Shown: piece after piece, positions 17,438 through 27,600 of the stretch
Position numbering within the stretch: the stretch's first letter is position 1
Layout: each line of letters opens with the position of its first letter
From: Kocuria soli
GTDB taxonomy: Bacteria > Actinomycetota > Actinomycetes > Actinomycetales > Micrococcaceae
Length of the DNA stretch: 64,000 bases
Direction: 5' to 3'
Assembly (NCBI RefSeq): GCF_003797835.1
Contig: NZ_RKMF01000009.1
Coordinates: 106,731 to 170,730, forward strand
Position numbers and translations under genes: made by a program
Notes under the pieces: generated by a model
The model's database searches: none
Told to the model about the DNA's origin: nothing
What the model saw: only the letters and a program-made list of their open reading frames with translations

Positions 17438-18112
17438 TCAGACCTGGACCGTGGTCCCGGTCGCCAGGTGGGTGTAGCGCGTGCCGTACTTGGCGGCGAA
17501 GGCGGTGACCTGCTTCTCCACGATGCCGAACCCGTTGTCGGACAGCAGCGCGTCGTGGATCTGGTAGGCCTGCTCCGCACCCACGGCGATGATGAAGTCG
17601 ATCACCTCCGCCATCTTGGACCACGGTGCGTGCAACGGCACCAGGGCCGTGCTGGGTTCGATGTCGTGCGGGACCACCAGGCTGTCGCCCGGGTGGTAGA
17701 GCCGGTCGTTGAGCAGGTAACCCACGTTGTCCACGGTGCGGATCAACGGGTGGATCAGGGCATGCTGGCCGCCGAAAGTGTTGACCTTGACCCCGCCCAG
17801 CTGCAGTTCGGTCTCGGCGTCGACGTCGTGGATCCGTTTGTTGCCGGAGGGGTCGGCAGCCGCCTCCCCCAACGTCTCCCGCAGGTCCGCGGCAACGGAT
17901 CCCGGCGCCCAGACGTGGACGTCGCGGTCCTGCCGGAGCCGCTCGGGAACCCGCTCGGGATCCAGATGATCGGGGTGCGTGTGGGTGATGAGCACGTGGT
18001 CGGCACCGGTCATGGCGTCCTCGACCTCGGAGAAGTTCCCCGGGTCGATCACCAGCGTGGTGTCGCCCTCCTGGATGCGCACACACGAGTGGGTGAACTT
18101 GGTCAGTTCCAT
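17438..18112 (-). CDS. MBL-fold metal-dependent hydrolase (UlaG/YtnP-like)
   Basis: 224 residues from the ATG at 18112 with AGGAGG 5 bases upstream. MELTKFTHSCVRIQEGD opens the chain, DPGNFS follows, and the metal site is THTHPDHLDPERV. Later ligands are probably HPGDSL, HAPW and HDAL. This pattern matches the small beta-lactamase-fold hydrolases of the UlaG-like group, whose substrates are mostly unknown. The gene diverges from zur across 159 bases. Confidence 0.85.
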   Translation of the reverse strand: MELTKFTHSCVRIQEGDTTLVIDPGNFSEVEDAMTGADHVLITHTHPDHLDPERVPERLRQDRDVHVWAPGSVAADLRETLGEAAADPSGNKRIHDVDAETELQLGGVKVNTFGGQHALIHPLIRTVDNVGYLLNDRLYHPGDSLVVPHDIEPSTALVPLHAPWSKMAEVIDFIIAVGAEQAYQIHDALLSDNGFGIVEKQVTAFAAKYGTRYTHLATGTTVQV

Positions 18113-18271
18113 GGCGACCTCCTGCACAGGTCTGGGCTCCGGTTGGTCCGCCACTAGCCTAGCGAGCGTCGCACGCGCCCCCCCAGCGCGACCGTCGCGT
18201 CGCCGGATACCCTGGAGGAACCCCCAGCGCCGTATCGGCCCGCAGGATCCAGCGTCTTCAGGAGAGAATTC

Positions 18272-18748
18272 GTGAGTTCGGCAGACTCCGCACCACCCCC
18301 CACGGGGCAGGCAGAGCCCACCACCGGTCAGGCCCGCAACACCAAGCAGCGCCGCGCCGTGCGCGCCGCCCTGAACTCCCGCACGGATTTCATCTCGACC
18401 CAGGAGTTGCACAGCCGTCTCCGCGACCGCGGCGAGCGCGTCTCCCTGGCCACCACCTACCGCGTGCTCCAGTCCCTTGCGGAAGCCGGGGAGGTGGACG
18501 TCCTCCGCAACGACGACGGCGAGGCGATCTACCGTCGCTGCGAAGCAAAACACCACCACCACCATCTGGTCTGCCGCGCGTGCGGAGCGACCGTGGAGCT
18601 GGAAGCTCCGGCCGTGGAGGCCTGGGCGGAACGCACGGCCAGTGCGCACGGTTACACGGACCTGGACCACACGATCGAGATCGTCGGTCTGTGCCGGCAG
18701 TGCCGCGCGGACACCGGTCGCACGGCCAACTCGGACGACCGAGGGTGA
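18272..18748 (+). CDS. zur: Fur-family zinc uptake regulator
   Basis: 158 residues from a GTG at 18272 with CAGGAGAG upstream. The winged helix covers about 25-90 (STQELHSRLRDRG, SLATTYRVLQSLAEAGEVD). KHHHHHLVC, CRAC and a C-terminal CRQC give the structural zinc site and His-rich metal site typical of Zur. The zinc importer operon and a Zur-box palindrome lie 4 kb away, which supports Zur over Fur. The neighbouring kinase-like gene starts within its stop codon. Confidence 0.88.
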   Translation: MSSADSAPPPTGQAEPTTGQARNTKQRRAVRAALNSRTDFISTQELHSRLRDRGERVSLATTYRVLQSLAEAGEVDVLRNDDGEAIYRRCEAKHHHHHLVCRACGATVELEAPAVEAWAERTASAHGYTDLDHTIEIVGLCRQCRADTGRTANSDDRG

Positions 18749-19794
18749 GTCGGCCCGTGAACACGGTGCAGGCCTCCGGACCCGTCGACGCGCGGCTGAT
18801 TGTGCTGGTCGGAGATCTCACGGCCAAGAACGGTCGGATTGCTCGCGCCGCCGGCACAGCGGCGGCCGTGTTCCGGGCCAACGGGTACAGCACCCAGATC
18901 CTCGGCACGCAGCCACCCGAGGGTGAGCCCGGGACCATGGCCACCTGGAGCGCTTCCCTGCAGCACGCCTTGACCGACCTGGCGGAGGCGCCGTGCGCCG
19001 TCGTGGCCGTGGGTGGAGACGGCATGGCCCACCTGGTGCTCAACGTGCTGCTCGACCACGCCGCCGAGCGAGGTACGAGAATCCCCTTCGGGCTGGTTCC
19101 GTGCGGTTCCGGCAATGATCTTGCGCGGCACTGGGGTACTCCTCACGACGACCCCGAGGCCGCGGCCGGGCGCATCCTCAGACGTCTGGACCTCGGGCCC
19201 ATACCCATGGATCTGGGACGGGTCCGCTTCGACGACGGATCGACGGCCTGGTTCGCCACCGCCCTGTGCGCGGGGATCGACGCTGCCGTCAACCAGCGGG
19301 CCAATCGGTGGAAGCGACCGGCGGGTTCCCTCAAGTACCTGTTCGCCCTGGCCGTGGAGGTGGTGCGACACCCGCCGCACATCTACGGCCTCGCCGTCAC
19401 ACCGACCCCGGAGCCCTCAGAGTCTCCGCGTGATCTGTCCGCGCCGACACCGGAACGCACCGGGTCGTCCTCCCTGCAGTGCAGGGAGGCGCTCATGGTC
19501 AACGTGGCCAACACGTCGTCGATCGGTGGCGGTCTGCGCATTGTCCCGGAGGCAGACCCCACCGACGGGCGCCTCCATCTGTTCGTGGTGGACCCGCTGA
19601 CCAGGCTGCGGTTCCTACGGCTGTTCCCGTCGATCTACACGGGTGACCACGTCAGCGTCCGCCAGGTTGAGATCACACCGGTGAGTCACGTGCGCATCAC
19701 CGGCCAACACGTGGTTTATGCCGACGGCGAGCCGCTGGGCGAGCTACCCGTGACCGTTGACGGAGTGCCCGGCGCCGTCCCGGTGTTGCTGTAG
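18745..19794 (+). CDS. diacylglycerol/lipid kinase family protein
   Basis: 349 residues if the GTG at 18745, overlapping the zur stop, is used; a second GTG at 18757 is possible. The kinase signature is VVAVGGDGMAHLVLN (a GGDG loop) with PFGLVPCGSGNDLARHWG, then CAGIDAAVNQRANRW and a C-terminal VYADGEPLGELPVTV. These mark the DagK/YegS family, which phosphorylates diacylglycerol or related lipids at the membrane. Its 3' end overlaps the convergent zinc permease gene by 79 bases. Coupling to zur may be positional only. Confidence 0.88.
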   Translation: MSRPVNTVQASGPVDARLIVLVGDLTAKNGRIARAAGTAAAVFRANGYSTQILGTQPPEGEPGTMATWSASLQHALTDLAEAPCAVVAVGGDGMAHLVLNVLLDHAAERGTRIPFGLVPCGSGNDLARHWGTPHDDPEAAAGRILRRLDLGPIPMDLGRVRFDDGSTAWFATALCAGIDAAVNQRANRWKRPAGSLKYLFALAVEVVRHPPHIYGLAVTPTPEPSESPRDLSAPTPERTGSSSLQCREALMVNVANTSSIGGGLRIVPEADPTDGRLHLFVVDPLTRLRFLRLFPSIYTGDHVSVRQVEITPVSHVRITGQHVVYADGEPLGELPVTVDGVPGAVPVLL

Positions 19795-20702
19795 CCGTCG
19801 TCGCCGGTGACGTGACCGTGGGCGTCGTCGGTCCCCGTGCGGCCACCGCTGGAGGTCCTGATCTTCCGGAGGGCCCAGGAGCCGACCCAGATCAGGAATG
19901 AAATGGTGGTCACGTACGGGCTGATCGGCAGCGCTCCGCCCAGGGCCAGGAGGATGCCTCCCACCATGGCCGCCTCCGCGAACACCACGGACAGGATCAC
20001 GATCTTGACGGGCGAGGCGGACAGGTTCATGGCCGCCGCGGCGGGCGAAATCAACAGTGCCAGGACCAACAGGGCACCCACGATCTGCACGGACAGCGCG
20101 ACTGCGACCCCGAGCAGCAGCATGAAGAGGATCGACAGGCCACGAATGGGCAGCCCCCGTGCTTGCGCCACGAACGGGTCCGTGCTGGCAAACGTCAGGG
20201 GGCGCCAGACCAACAGCAGCCCGCCGATCACCACGGCGGAGAGAACGGCCATGGACACCAGTTGGACCTCGTCCACGGACACGATCTGCCCCGTGAGCAG
20301 CGCGAACCGATTGGCACTGCGCCCCTGGTAGAGGGCCAGCGCCAGGATTCCCACGCCTAGTCCGAAAGGCATCAGTACGCCGACCACGGAGTTGGATTCC
20401 CGGGACTGCGCCCCCACGACCCCCATGATCACGGCAGCAAGGATCGAGCCCAGGAGCGACCCTGTGACGATGTCCGCGCCCACCAGCAAGGCAATCGCCC
20501 CGCCCGCGAAGGACAGCTCGGCGATCCCGTGGACGGAGAATGCCATGTCACGCATCATCACGAACGTGCCGATCATCCCCCCCACCAACCCGATGAGCGC
20601 ACCGGCCCAGATCGAGTTCTGCAGCAGGACCAACAGTTCCCCGTAGCGCTCGAAGACGAACACGGAGCCCACCAGGTTCTCCCAGGTGACGTCCCAGTTC
20701 AC
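19716..20702 (-). CDS. znuB: zinc ABC transporter permease (ZnuB-like)
   Basis: 328 residues, with 8-9 membrane segments (for example LLQNSIWAGALIGLVGGMIGTFVMMRDMAFSVHGIAELSFAGG). These are features of the ABC-3 metal permease family. The ATG at 20702 overlaps the stop of the ATPase gene. The last 45 residues are a Gly/Ser/Thr tail; their coding region overlaps the lipid-kinase gene on the other strand. It forms the membrane channel of the Zur-controlled importer. Confidence 0.9.
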   Translation of the reverse strand: MNWDVTWENLVGSVFVFERYGELLVLLQNSIWAGALIGLVGGMIGTFVMMRDMAFSVHGIAELSFAGGAIALLVGADIVTGSLLGSILAAVIMGVVGAQSRESNSVVGVLMPFGLGVGILALALYQGRSANRFALLTGQIVSVDEVQLVSMAVLSAVVIGGLLLVWRPLTFASTDPFVAQARGLPIRGLSILFMLLLGVAVALSVQIVGALLVLALLISPAAAAMNLSASPVKIVILSVVFAEAAMVGGILLALGGALPISPYVTTISFLIWVGSWALRKIRTSSGGRTGTDDAHGHVTGDDGYSNTGTAPGTPSTVTGSSPSGSPSA

Positions 20703-21532
20703 AGGACCACCCCTTCCGGTCGTTCGGGTGCATGGCAGTGGTCTAGGACCTCGGTACCGACCACCAGAACACGGCCCGCCGCGTTCATGACCTCGACGCG
20801 CGTTCCGTAGAGGTCGGAAAGGACCTCGGAACGTAGCACCTCCGACGGCGCCCCTATCCGGAAGGACCCGTTGGCCAGGTAGAGCACGCGGTCGACGTCG
20901 TCGATGATCGGGTTGACGTCGTGGGTCACGAACAACACAGCGGCACCCGTACGGTCACGCTGTTCCGCCACCAGACTCGCAAGTTGCTGTTGCCGTCGAA
21001 GGTCCAGGGAAAGCAGGGCCTCGTCGAAGAGGAGCAGGCCCGGGTCCGTGGCCAGTGCCTGCGCCACCCGGAGTCGCTGTTGTTCACCCCCGGAGAGCTC
21101 GCCCACCGGGGCGTCCGCGTAGTCGAGCGCCCCCACGCGCTCCAGCAGGGACTCGACCTTGGCACGGTGAGCCCGTCGGCCCAGGGCCCTCAGACCCCAC
21201 CTGTGACCGTCGAGTCCCATGCCCACCAGGTCGCGCCCCCGCAACGGGGTCCGGTCGTCGAAAGCCCGCTGTTGGGGGACGTACCCGATGTCCGTGGAAC
21301 CCCGCCGGGCGGGGTGTCCGGCCACCTGCACGGAGCCGTGGCTGAGCCGCTGCAGGCCGAGCAGGACGCGCAGCAGGGAGGTCTTTCCGGTCCCGTTCCC
21401 GCCCAGCACGGCGATGTACTCACCAGGCTGGATGTCCAGGTTCAAGCCCTGCCACAGCGAGCGGTGACCGAAGGAGAGGGCGGCGTCGTGGAAGGAGGCC
21501 ACCGGCTGCACCGCGTGAGACCGGGCGCTCAT
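20699..21532 (-). CDS. znuC: zinc ABC transporter ATP-binding protein (ZnuC-like)
   Basis: 277 residues from the ATG at 21532. Walker A is GGNGTGKTS, the signature is LSGGEQQRLRVAQAL, Walker B is LLLFDEALLSLD and the H-loop is FVTHDVNPI. The start shares one base with the stop of the binding-protein gene (TGATG) and the stop overlaps the permease start, so the three genes are translationally linked. Walker B ends in DEAL rather than the more common DEPF or DEPT. Confidence 0.92.
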   Translation of the reverse strand: MSARSHAVQPVASFHDAALSFGHRSLWQGLNLDIQPGEYIAVLGGNGTGKTSLLRVLLGLQRLSHGSVQVAGHPARRGSTDIGYVPQQRAFDDRTPLRGRDLVGMGLDGHRWGLRALGRRAHRAKVESLLERVGALDYADAPVGELSGGEQQRLRVAQALATDPGLLLFDEALLSLDLRRQQQLASLVAEQRDRTGAAVLFVTHDVNPIIDDVDRVLYLANGSFRIGAPSEVLRSEVLSDLYGTRVEVMNAAGRVLVVGTEVLDHCHAPERPEGVVL

Positions 21533-22659
21533 CAGGATCCACTCGCTTCCGTCGGGGCGGAGTTGTCCGTCGGGGCGGTGCTCTTACCCAACGTTCGTTC
21601 CAGATGATCCACGTTCTCGCTCATCCAGCTCAGGTAGTCCTGGTCATCGGGAATGGACTCGCTGTATGCCAGCACGGGCAGGTCGACGCCCTCCGCTTCG
21701 GCCCGTAGATCGTCGCTTTGCCCAGTGGCCGTTTGTTCGTTGTAGGCCAGCAGCGCAAGATCCGCACCATCGTCACCGGCGATCATCTGCCGGACTTCGT
21801 CGTAGACCAACGGCGAGGCATCGGTGCCGTCCTCAACTGCCACTGTGAAGGCCGTCGGTGTCACGTTGTGCAGCCCCGCGTCCTCCAGGAGGTAGTCGGC
21901 CACGGGCTCGGTCGCCAGGTAGTCACCCGAGAGCTCCAGCTCGGTCACGCGGTGGTGCAGTTCCTCGGCCGAACCCCGGAACTCGTCCGCGGTGCCCGTG
22001 TAGACCTCGGCGTGCTCGGCGTCCAGAGCACCGAGTTCCTCAGCCACCGCACCGGCCAGTGACCCCATGGCGTCCAGGTCGTACCAGACGTGTTCGTTGA
22101 ACGAACCGTGGTCGTGTCCGCTCGACGCACCGTGCTCGTCGGAATGCTCCTCGGAATGTTCGTCTGCGTGTTCGTCGTCGTGCTCATCGCCGTGTCCGCC
22201 AGCGGAGTCGGTAGCCTCCTCCAGTCCCGACACCTCGACGGCGTCGACGACCGGTGCGTCCGTTTCCGCGGCCAGGTCCTCCATGAAGGCGTCGTACCCG
22301 CCACCGTTGAGCACCACCAGGTCGGCGTCACGCACCGTGAGTTTGTCCTGCGGAGTCGCCTCGTAGGAATGGGGGTCCTGGGTGGGTGAATCAATCACCG
22401 GAATGACCTCAACGCCGGAGCCGATACGGTCACCCGCCACCTGCTCCACCACATCCGCGTAGGTCGCCGTCGTGGTCACCACGGTGATCACGTCGTCATC
22501 GGACTGCCCTTGCCCTGCCGAGCAACCGGCGAGCGCCAGCGACCCGATGCCCACCAAGGCGGCCACGCCGCGGCGGGTGCTGCTACCCGAAGGTGAACCG
22601 CGCCTGGGCTTCGTGGACTGACGTGGGGTGTTGTTTCGGAGACGCAAGAGTCTGTCCAT
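21532..22659 (-). CDS. znuA: zinc ABC transporter substrate-binding lipoprotein (ZnuA-like)
   Basis: 375 residues. A positively charged start and the lipobox LAGC near residue 46 indicate a lipoprotein. The mature chain is a cluster A-I metal-binding protein (TTTATYADVVEQVAGD, DPHSYEATPQDK, NEHVWYDLDAMG, LAYNEQT). A His/Asp/Glu-rich loop (about 155-185, HGDEHDDEHADEH and more) is typical of zinc rather than manganese binders. The Zur box at 22713-22727 lies 54 bases upstream. It is the first gene of a three-gene operon. Confidence 0.92.
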   Translation of the reverse strand: MDRLLRLRNNTPRQSTKPRRGSPSGSSTRRGVAALVGIGSLALAGCSAGQGQSDDDVITVVTTTATYADVVEQVAGDRIGSGVEVIPVIDSPTQDPHSYEATPQDKLTVRDADLVVLNGGGYDAFMEDLAAETDAPVVDAVEVSGLEEATDSAGGHGDEHDDEHADEHSEEHSDEHGASSGHDHGSFNEHVWYDLDAMGSLAGAVAEELGALDAEHAEVYTGTADEFRGSAEELHHRVTELELSGDYLATEPVADYLLEDAGLHNVTPTAFTVAVEDGTDASPLVYDEVRQMIAGDDGADLALLAYNEQTATGQSDDLRAEAEGVDLPVLAYSESIPDDQDYLSWMSENVDHLERTLGKSTAPTDNSAPTEASGS

Positions 22660-22712
22660 TTCTAAGCGGCCCGGGGCCGCGGTGCATCAAGCAGCGCGTC
22701 GGTACGTCTACT

Positions 22713-22727
22713 TGATAATGATTTTCA
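22713..22727. promoter_or_regulatory. Zur box upstream of the zinc importer operon
   Basis: TGATAATGATTTTCA is an imperfect palindrome. On the other strand it reads TGAAAATCATTATCA, which matches the actinobacterial Zur consensus of a TGAAAATCATTTTCA type at 14 of 15 positions. It is an AT-rich island in GC-rich DNA and lies 54 bases before znuA. Zinc-loaded Zur would block the operon. Confidence 0.88.
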
Positions 22728-22774
22728 TGTGCGCTGGGATCGTAGCAGACCCTCCTGCGAACAGAGGGGCGGCG

Positions 22775-24271
22775 TCAGCCCCAGCTCTCGCGGCGAGCCT
22801 GACCCTCCTCGTAACCGGAGAGGTTCTGCACCCCCACGACGGCGCGGTCGGCGAACTGGCGCGGGTTGGTCGCACCGGCGTAGGTCATCGAGCTGCGGAT
22901 CCCGGCGGTGATGTGATCGACCAAGTCCTCCACGCCAGGGCGTCGCGGGTCCAGGTACATCTTGGAACTCGAGATGCCCTCTTCGAAGATGGCCTTCCGG
23001 GCACGCTCGAAGGCCTCCTGGCCCTGCGTCCGATTGAGAACGGCACGGGTTGAGGCCATTCCGAAGCTCTCCTTGTAGTAGCGACCGTCAGCGTCTTGGT
23101 TGAGCTCCCCCGGCCCCTCCCAGGTCCCGGCGAACCAGGACCCGATCATGACCTGGCTGGCCCCCGCGGCCAAGGCCAGCGCCACGTCTCGCGGGTACTT
23201 GACCCCACCGTCGGCCCAGACGTGGGCACCGAGTTCAGCCGCAGCCGCGGAGCATTCGAGCACTGCCGAGAACTGCGGGCGCCCGACGGCGGTCATCATG
23301 CGCGTCGTGCACATCGCCCCCGGCCCCACGCCGACCTTCACGATGTCGGCACCGGCGTCCACCAGGTCCCGCACGCCGTCGGCGGTCACAACGTTGCCAG
23401 CGACGATCGGGTGGTCCGGGGCGGTTTCGCGCACGATCGAGAGGGCTTCCACCATCTTCCGCTGGTGTCCGTGGGCGGTGTCCACGACCAGGACGTCCAC
23501 TCCGGCTTCGACCAACTGTCGGGTCTTGTCCGCGACGTCCCCGTTGATGCCAACGGCCGCGCCGACCTTGAGCGCACCGTTGGCATCGAGGTTGGGCGTG
23601 TAGATCGTGGAGCGAACCGCGCCCTGACGGCTGATCACCCCGACCACCCGCTCGCCGTCGACCACCGGAGCCACGTGCACGCGGGCGCGTTCCAAGCGGG
23701 TGCTGGCCTGGGCCATCGCCTCGTAGAGCCCGGCGGCACCCGCGGACGGTGCACCGGAGTCGCTCGTCTTCCCCGCGGTCAACTCGTCGACCGTGAACAC
23801 GGGGACATCCGTGCGCATGACCACGTGCAGCTGCGTGAACCGGTCGACCTGCTGGCAGTCGCCCTCCAGCACCAGGCCCTGGAACCGGCCGTCGTCGTCG
23901 GTGACCACGATCGACGCGTGAGCATGCCGACGCAACTTGGCCAGGGCATCGTGAACGGTGTCGTGCGGCCGCATGGAGCGCACCGACTCGAAGTGGGGTG
24001 ACCGGCTCTTGACCCAGGCCGTTTCCCGCGCCACCACGTCCGCCGGGATGTCCTGCGGCAGAACGCCCAACGCTCCGCGTCGAGCCATGGTCTCGACCAT
24101 GCGCTTACCTGTCACGGCGGTCATGTTCGCCGCCACCAACGGAGTGGTCGCACCCGTTGGGTCGGCCGTGCGCAGGTCGACGTCGAAGCGCGAGGTGATG
24201 CGCGAGGACGACGGCACCAGGAACACGTCGTTGTAGGTCAGATCCGTGACGGGGGTGTTGAGAAAACGCAC
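22775..24271 (-). CDS. guaB1: GuaB1 family IMP dehydrogenase-related protein (GMP reductase)
   Basis: 498 residues from the GTG at 24271, chosen because the family starts MRFLN. LTYNDVFLVPS opens the barrel. Two CBS-like segments lie at about 100-235. The catalytic loop is GVGPGAMCTTRMMT with the active cysteine, where IMP dehydrogenase has GIGPGSICTTR. Actinobacterial GuaB1 proteins act as GMP reductases, returning GMP to IMP. TACAGT lies 9 bases before the chosen GTG and 3 before another at 24277, and no ribosome site is seen, so translation may be leaderless. Confidence 0.9.
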   Translation of the reverse strand: MRFLNTPVTDLTYNDVFLVPSSSRITSRFDVDLRTADPTGATTPLVAANMTAVTGKRMVETMARRGALGVLPQDIPADVVARETAWVKSRSPHFESVRSMRPHDTVHDALAKLRRHAHASIVVTDDDGRFQGLVLEGDCQQVDRFTQLHVVMRTDVPVFTVDELTAGKTSDSGAPSAGAAGLYEAMAQASTRLERARVHVAPVVDGERVVGVISRQGAVRSTIYTPNLDANGALKVGAAVGINGDVADKTRQLVEAGVDVLVVDTAHGHQRKMVEALSIVRETAPDHPIVAGNVVTADGVRDLVDAGADIVKVGVGPGAMCTTRMMTAVGRPQFSAVLECSAAAAELGAHVWADGGVKYPRDVALALAAGASQVMIGSWFAGTWEGPGELNQDADGRYYKESFGMASTRAVLNRTQGQEAFERARKAIFEEGISSSKMYLDPRRPGVEDLVDHITAGIRSSMTYAGATNPRQFADRAVVGVQNLSGYEEGQARRESWG

Positions 24272-24667
24272 GCGCACAACTGTAGGGCGTAACGGGCGCA
24301 CGGAGCACCTGTCCGCCATGTCGAGGGCGAGGGTCCTGCATTCGCCACCGCGGCACACCGGGTGCCGGATTCCGCGGGTCACGAACTGTGACGACGGCGA
24401 ACCGGTGGACCCGCCGATCGGCCGTCAGCTGTTGGCCGTATGTTGCCGCGAACACTAGACTTGCGCGAAGTGCGACCGTCCGGCTGCTGACGGCGTCTCG
24501 AGATCGACGGGCAAGGTCGGTGACCGTGGGTGACCAGCGTTGGTCGCCCACGTCGCGGCCCAGATCACCCACCGATTCTCGGGACCGGGATCTCTGCCGG
24601 GTTCGCGGCCGACTGGCGTGACCAATGAGGGTCACCGGATCAAGACGAGAGAATGAGGCGTAGCCAA
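24272..24667. promoter_or_regulatory. divergent gap between guaB1 and the 2-oxoglutarate decarboxylase gene
   Basis: This 396-base gap has no credible gene. For the rightward gene, TTGGCC at 24432-24437 and TAGACT at 24456-24461 (spacing 18) are the best promoter-like pair, leaving a leader of about 200 bases. For guaB1, TACAGT near 24281-24286 on the minus strand is the best -10. Nothing else stood out. Confidence 0.4.
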
Positions 24668-27600
24668 GTGGCGAGCACACCACGAGACCTGATCCCCGAA
24701 GAGTTTGCGGGCAACGAATGGCTCGTCGAGGACCTCTACAAGAGGTATCGAGCCGACAAGAACACGGTGGACAGGGACTGGTGGCCCATTTTCGAGGCCA
24801 TGGACAAGGCTGACGGCGACCAGGCCGGTACCCAGGCCGGTACCCAGGCCGCTACGGACTCCTCCGGCACCAAGACCGATTCCAAGACCGATGCCGAGGC
24901 TCCGACCGGCGAGAAGGCCCCAGCCACCTCGCAGCGTTCCGACGAGGCCGCGACCACCGAGGCCGGGCCGCCCAAGACGCCGCAGCAGGCAACCTCCGAC
25001 GTCCAGCCCAAGCCAGCGGCTCAGCAGGAGGCCGCCGAGCGAGCCACAACATCCGGGAGCGCCGACGCAAAGGCTCCCACCAGCAAGGCCCAGGCACCCA
25101 AGGCCACCGCGACTCAGGCCCAGGAGAAGAAGACCACCGTGGATTCAGCTGCATCGACCTCTGGCAAGGCACCCGCTGAGCAGGAGGCCCAGGACCAGAT
25201 CGTGAAGCTGCGCGGCCCCGCCAAGGCAGTCGCCGCGAACATGGACGCCTCCCTGACCGTCCCCACCGCCACCACCGTGCGCGCGGTTCCGGCCAAGCTG
25301 CTGATCGACAACCGCATCGTGATCAACTCCCACCTGGCCCGCAACCGCGGTGGGAAGGTCTCCTTCACGCACCTCATCGGTTACGCCGTGGTCAAGGCAC
25401 TCAAGCACTTCCCGTCCATGAACGTCAGCTACGACGTCCAGGACGGCAAGCCCGTTGCCATCCAGCCCGCCCACGTGAACTTCGGCCTGGCCATCGACCT
25501 TCCGAACAAGGACGGATCCCGCAACCTGGTGGTCCCCAACATCAAGGGCGCCGAGGACCTGGACTTCCGTCAGTTCTGGGACGCCTACGAGGCCATGGTC
25601 AAGCGGGCCCGCAAGGGCGAACTGACCATGGAGGACTACGCCGGAACCACGGTCTCCCTGACCAACCCCGGTGGTATCGGCACGGTGCACTCGGTTCCGC
25701 GTCTGTCCAAGGGCCAGGCGGCGATCATCGGTGTGGGCGCCCTGGACTACCCGGCCGAGTACCGCGGGTCCTCCCCGCGCACCCTGTCGCGCATCGGCGT
25801 CTCCAAAATCATCACCCTGACCTCCACCTACGATCACCGCGTGATCCAGGGTGCCGGTTCCGGTGAGTTCCTCAAGCTGGTCGAGTCCTACCTGCTGGGC
25901 GACGAGTTCTGGGACGAGATCTTCCAGGGCCTCAAGGTTCCCTACGAACCGGTCCGTTGGGCCCAGGACAACCAGGTCAACCCGGAGACCCAGGTCAACA
26001 AGGTCGCCCGCATCCAGCAGCTGATCCACGCCTACCGCGTGCGCGGCCACATGATGGCCGACATGAACCCGGTGGGCTACACCATGCGGACCCACCCGGA
26101 CCTGGACATCCGCACCTACGGGTTGACCCTGTGGGATCTGGACCGTGAATGGCCCACCGGTGGCTTCGGCGGCGCACCGACCCTCACGCTGCGCACCATC
26201 CTTGGCCTGCTGCGTGACGCCTACTGCCGCACCGTAGGCGTCGAGTACATGCACCTGGACACCCCCGCCGAGCGTGAGTGGTTCCAGGGCGAGCTCGAGA
26301 AGGGCTACACCAAGCCCACGCGCGACGAGCAGTTCCGCATCCTCAGCCGACTCAACGCCGCAGAGGCTTTCGAAACCTTCCTGCAGACCAAGTACGTCGG
26401 CCAGAAGCGCTTCTCCCTAGAGGGCGGCGAGTCCCTCATCCCGCTGCTGGACGCCGTCATCTCGGACGCCGCGGACGAGAACATGGCCGGTGTGGTCATC
26501 GGCATGGCCCACCGTGGCCGTCTCAACGTGCTGACCAACATTGCCGGAAAGTCCTACGCTCAGGTCTTCCGCGAGTTCGAGGGCAGCCAGGACCCGCGTG
26601 CCTCCGAGGGCTCCGGTGACGTCAAGTACCACCTGGGCACGGAGGGCACGTTCACCTCAGACAACGGCAACCAGACCCAGGTCTACCTGGGCGCCAACCC
26701 GTCACACCTGGAAGCCGTCGACCCCGTGATCGAGGGCGTCGCACGCGCCAAGACCGATGTGCTGGCAGCCGGTCCCGAAGGCGACGGTTCCTACCCAGTC
26801 CTGCCGATCCAGGTCCACGGTGACGCAGCGATGGCGGGCCAGGGCATCGTGTTCGAGGTCATGCAGATGTCCCAGCTCCCGGCCTACAAGACCGGCGGCA
26901 CCGTGCACATCGTGGTCAACAACCAGATCGGGTTCACCACCGCACCGGAGGCGGGCCGCAGCTCGGCTTACGCCACGGACGTCGCCCGTTCCGTGCAGGC
27001 TCCCGTGTTCCACGTCAACGCCGACGATCCGGAGGCCGTGACGCACGTGGGTCAGCTGGCCCTGGCGTACCGCCAGAAGTTCAACAAGGACGTCGTGATC
27101 GACCTGATGTGCTACCGCCGTCGCGGCCACAACGAGGGCGACGACCCGTCGATGACCCAGCCGCTGATGTACCACACAATTGAACAGAAGCGTTCGACCC
27201 GTAAGGTCTACACCGCCAACCTGGTCGGCCGTGGTGACATCAGCCAGGAAGAGGCGGATCGCGCGCTCAAGGACTACCAGGAACGCCTGGAACGGGTGTT
27301 CACGGAGACCCACGACGCCCAGACCTCCGACGTCCCGCTGGTCACGGGCGACGCCGCCGCGATCGCGAACATCGAGCGCCCGTCCGCCCAGCAGACGGAC
27401 TCCGGGGTCTCGATCCCCCGGTCCACCGCCGTGTCCGCGGAATCCGCTCGCCGCCTGGGCGAGGTGCACCTGGAGGTCCCCGAGGGCTTCACCGTGCACC
27501 GCAAGCTCACCAAGCTGCTCGAACGCCGCGCCAAGATGACCGTCGAAGGCGGCGTGGACTGGGGCATGGGCGAGATCATGGCGTTCGGGTCGCTCATGAT

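Noticed and set aside
22085..22200. repeat tract inside znuA
   Set aside because: It is the His/Asp/Glu-rich zinc-binding loop of the protein, not a nucleotide repeat element.
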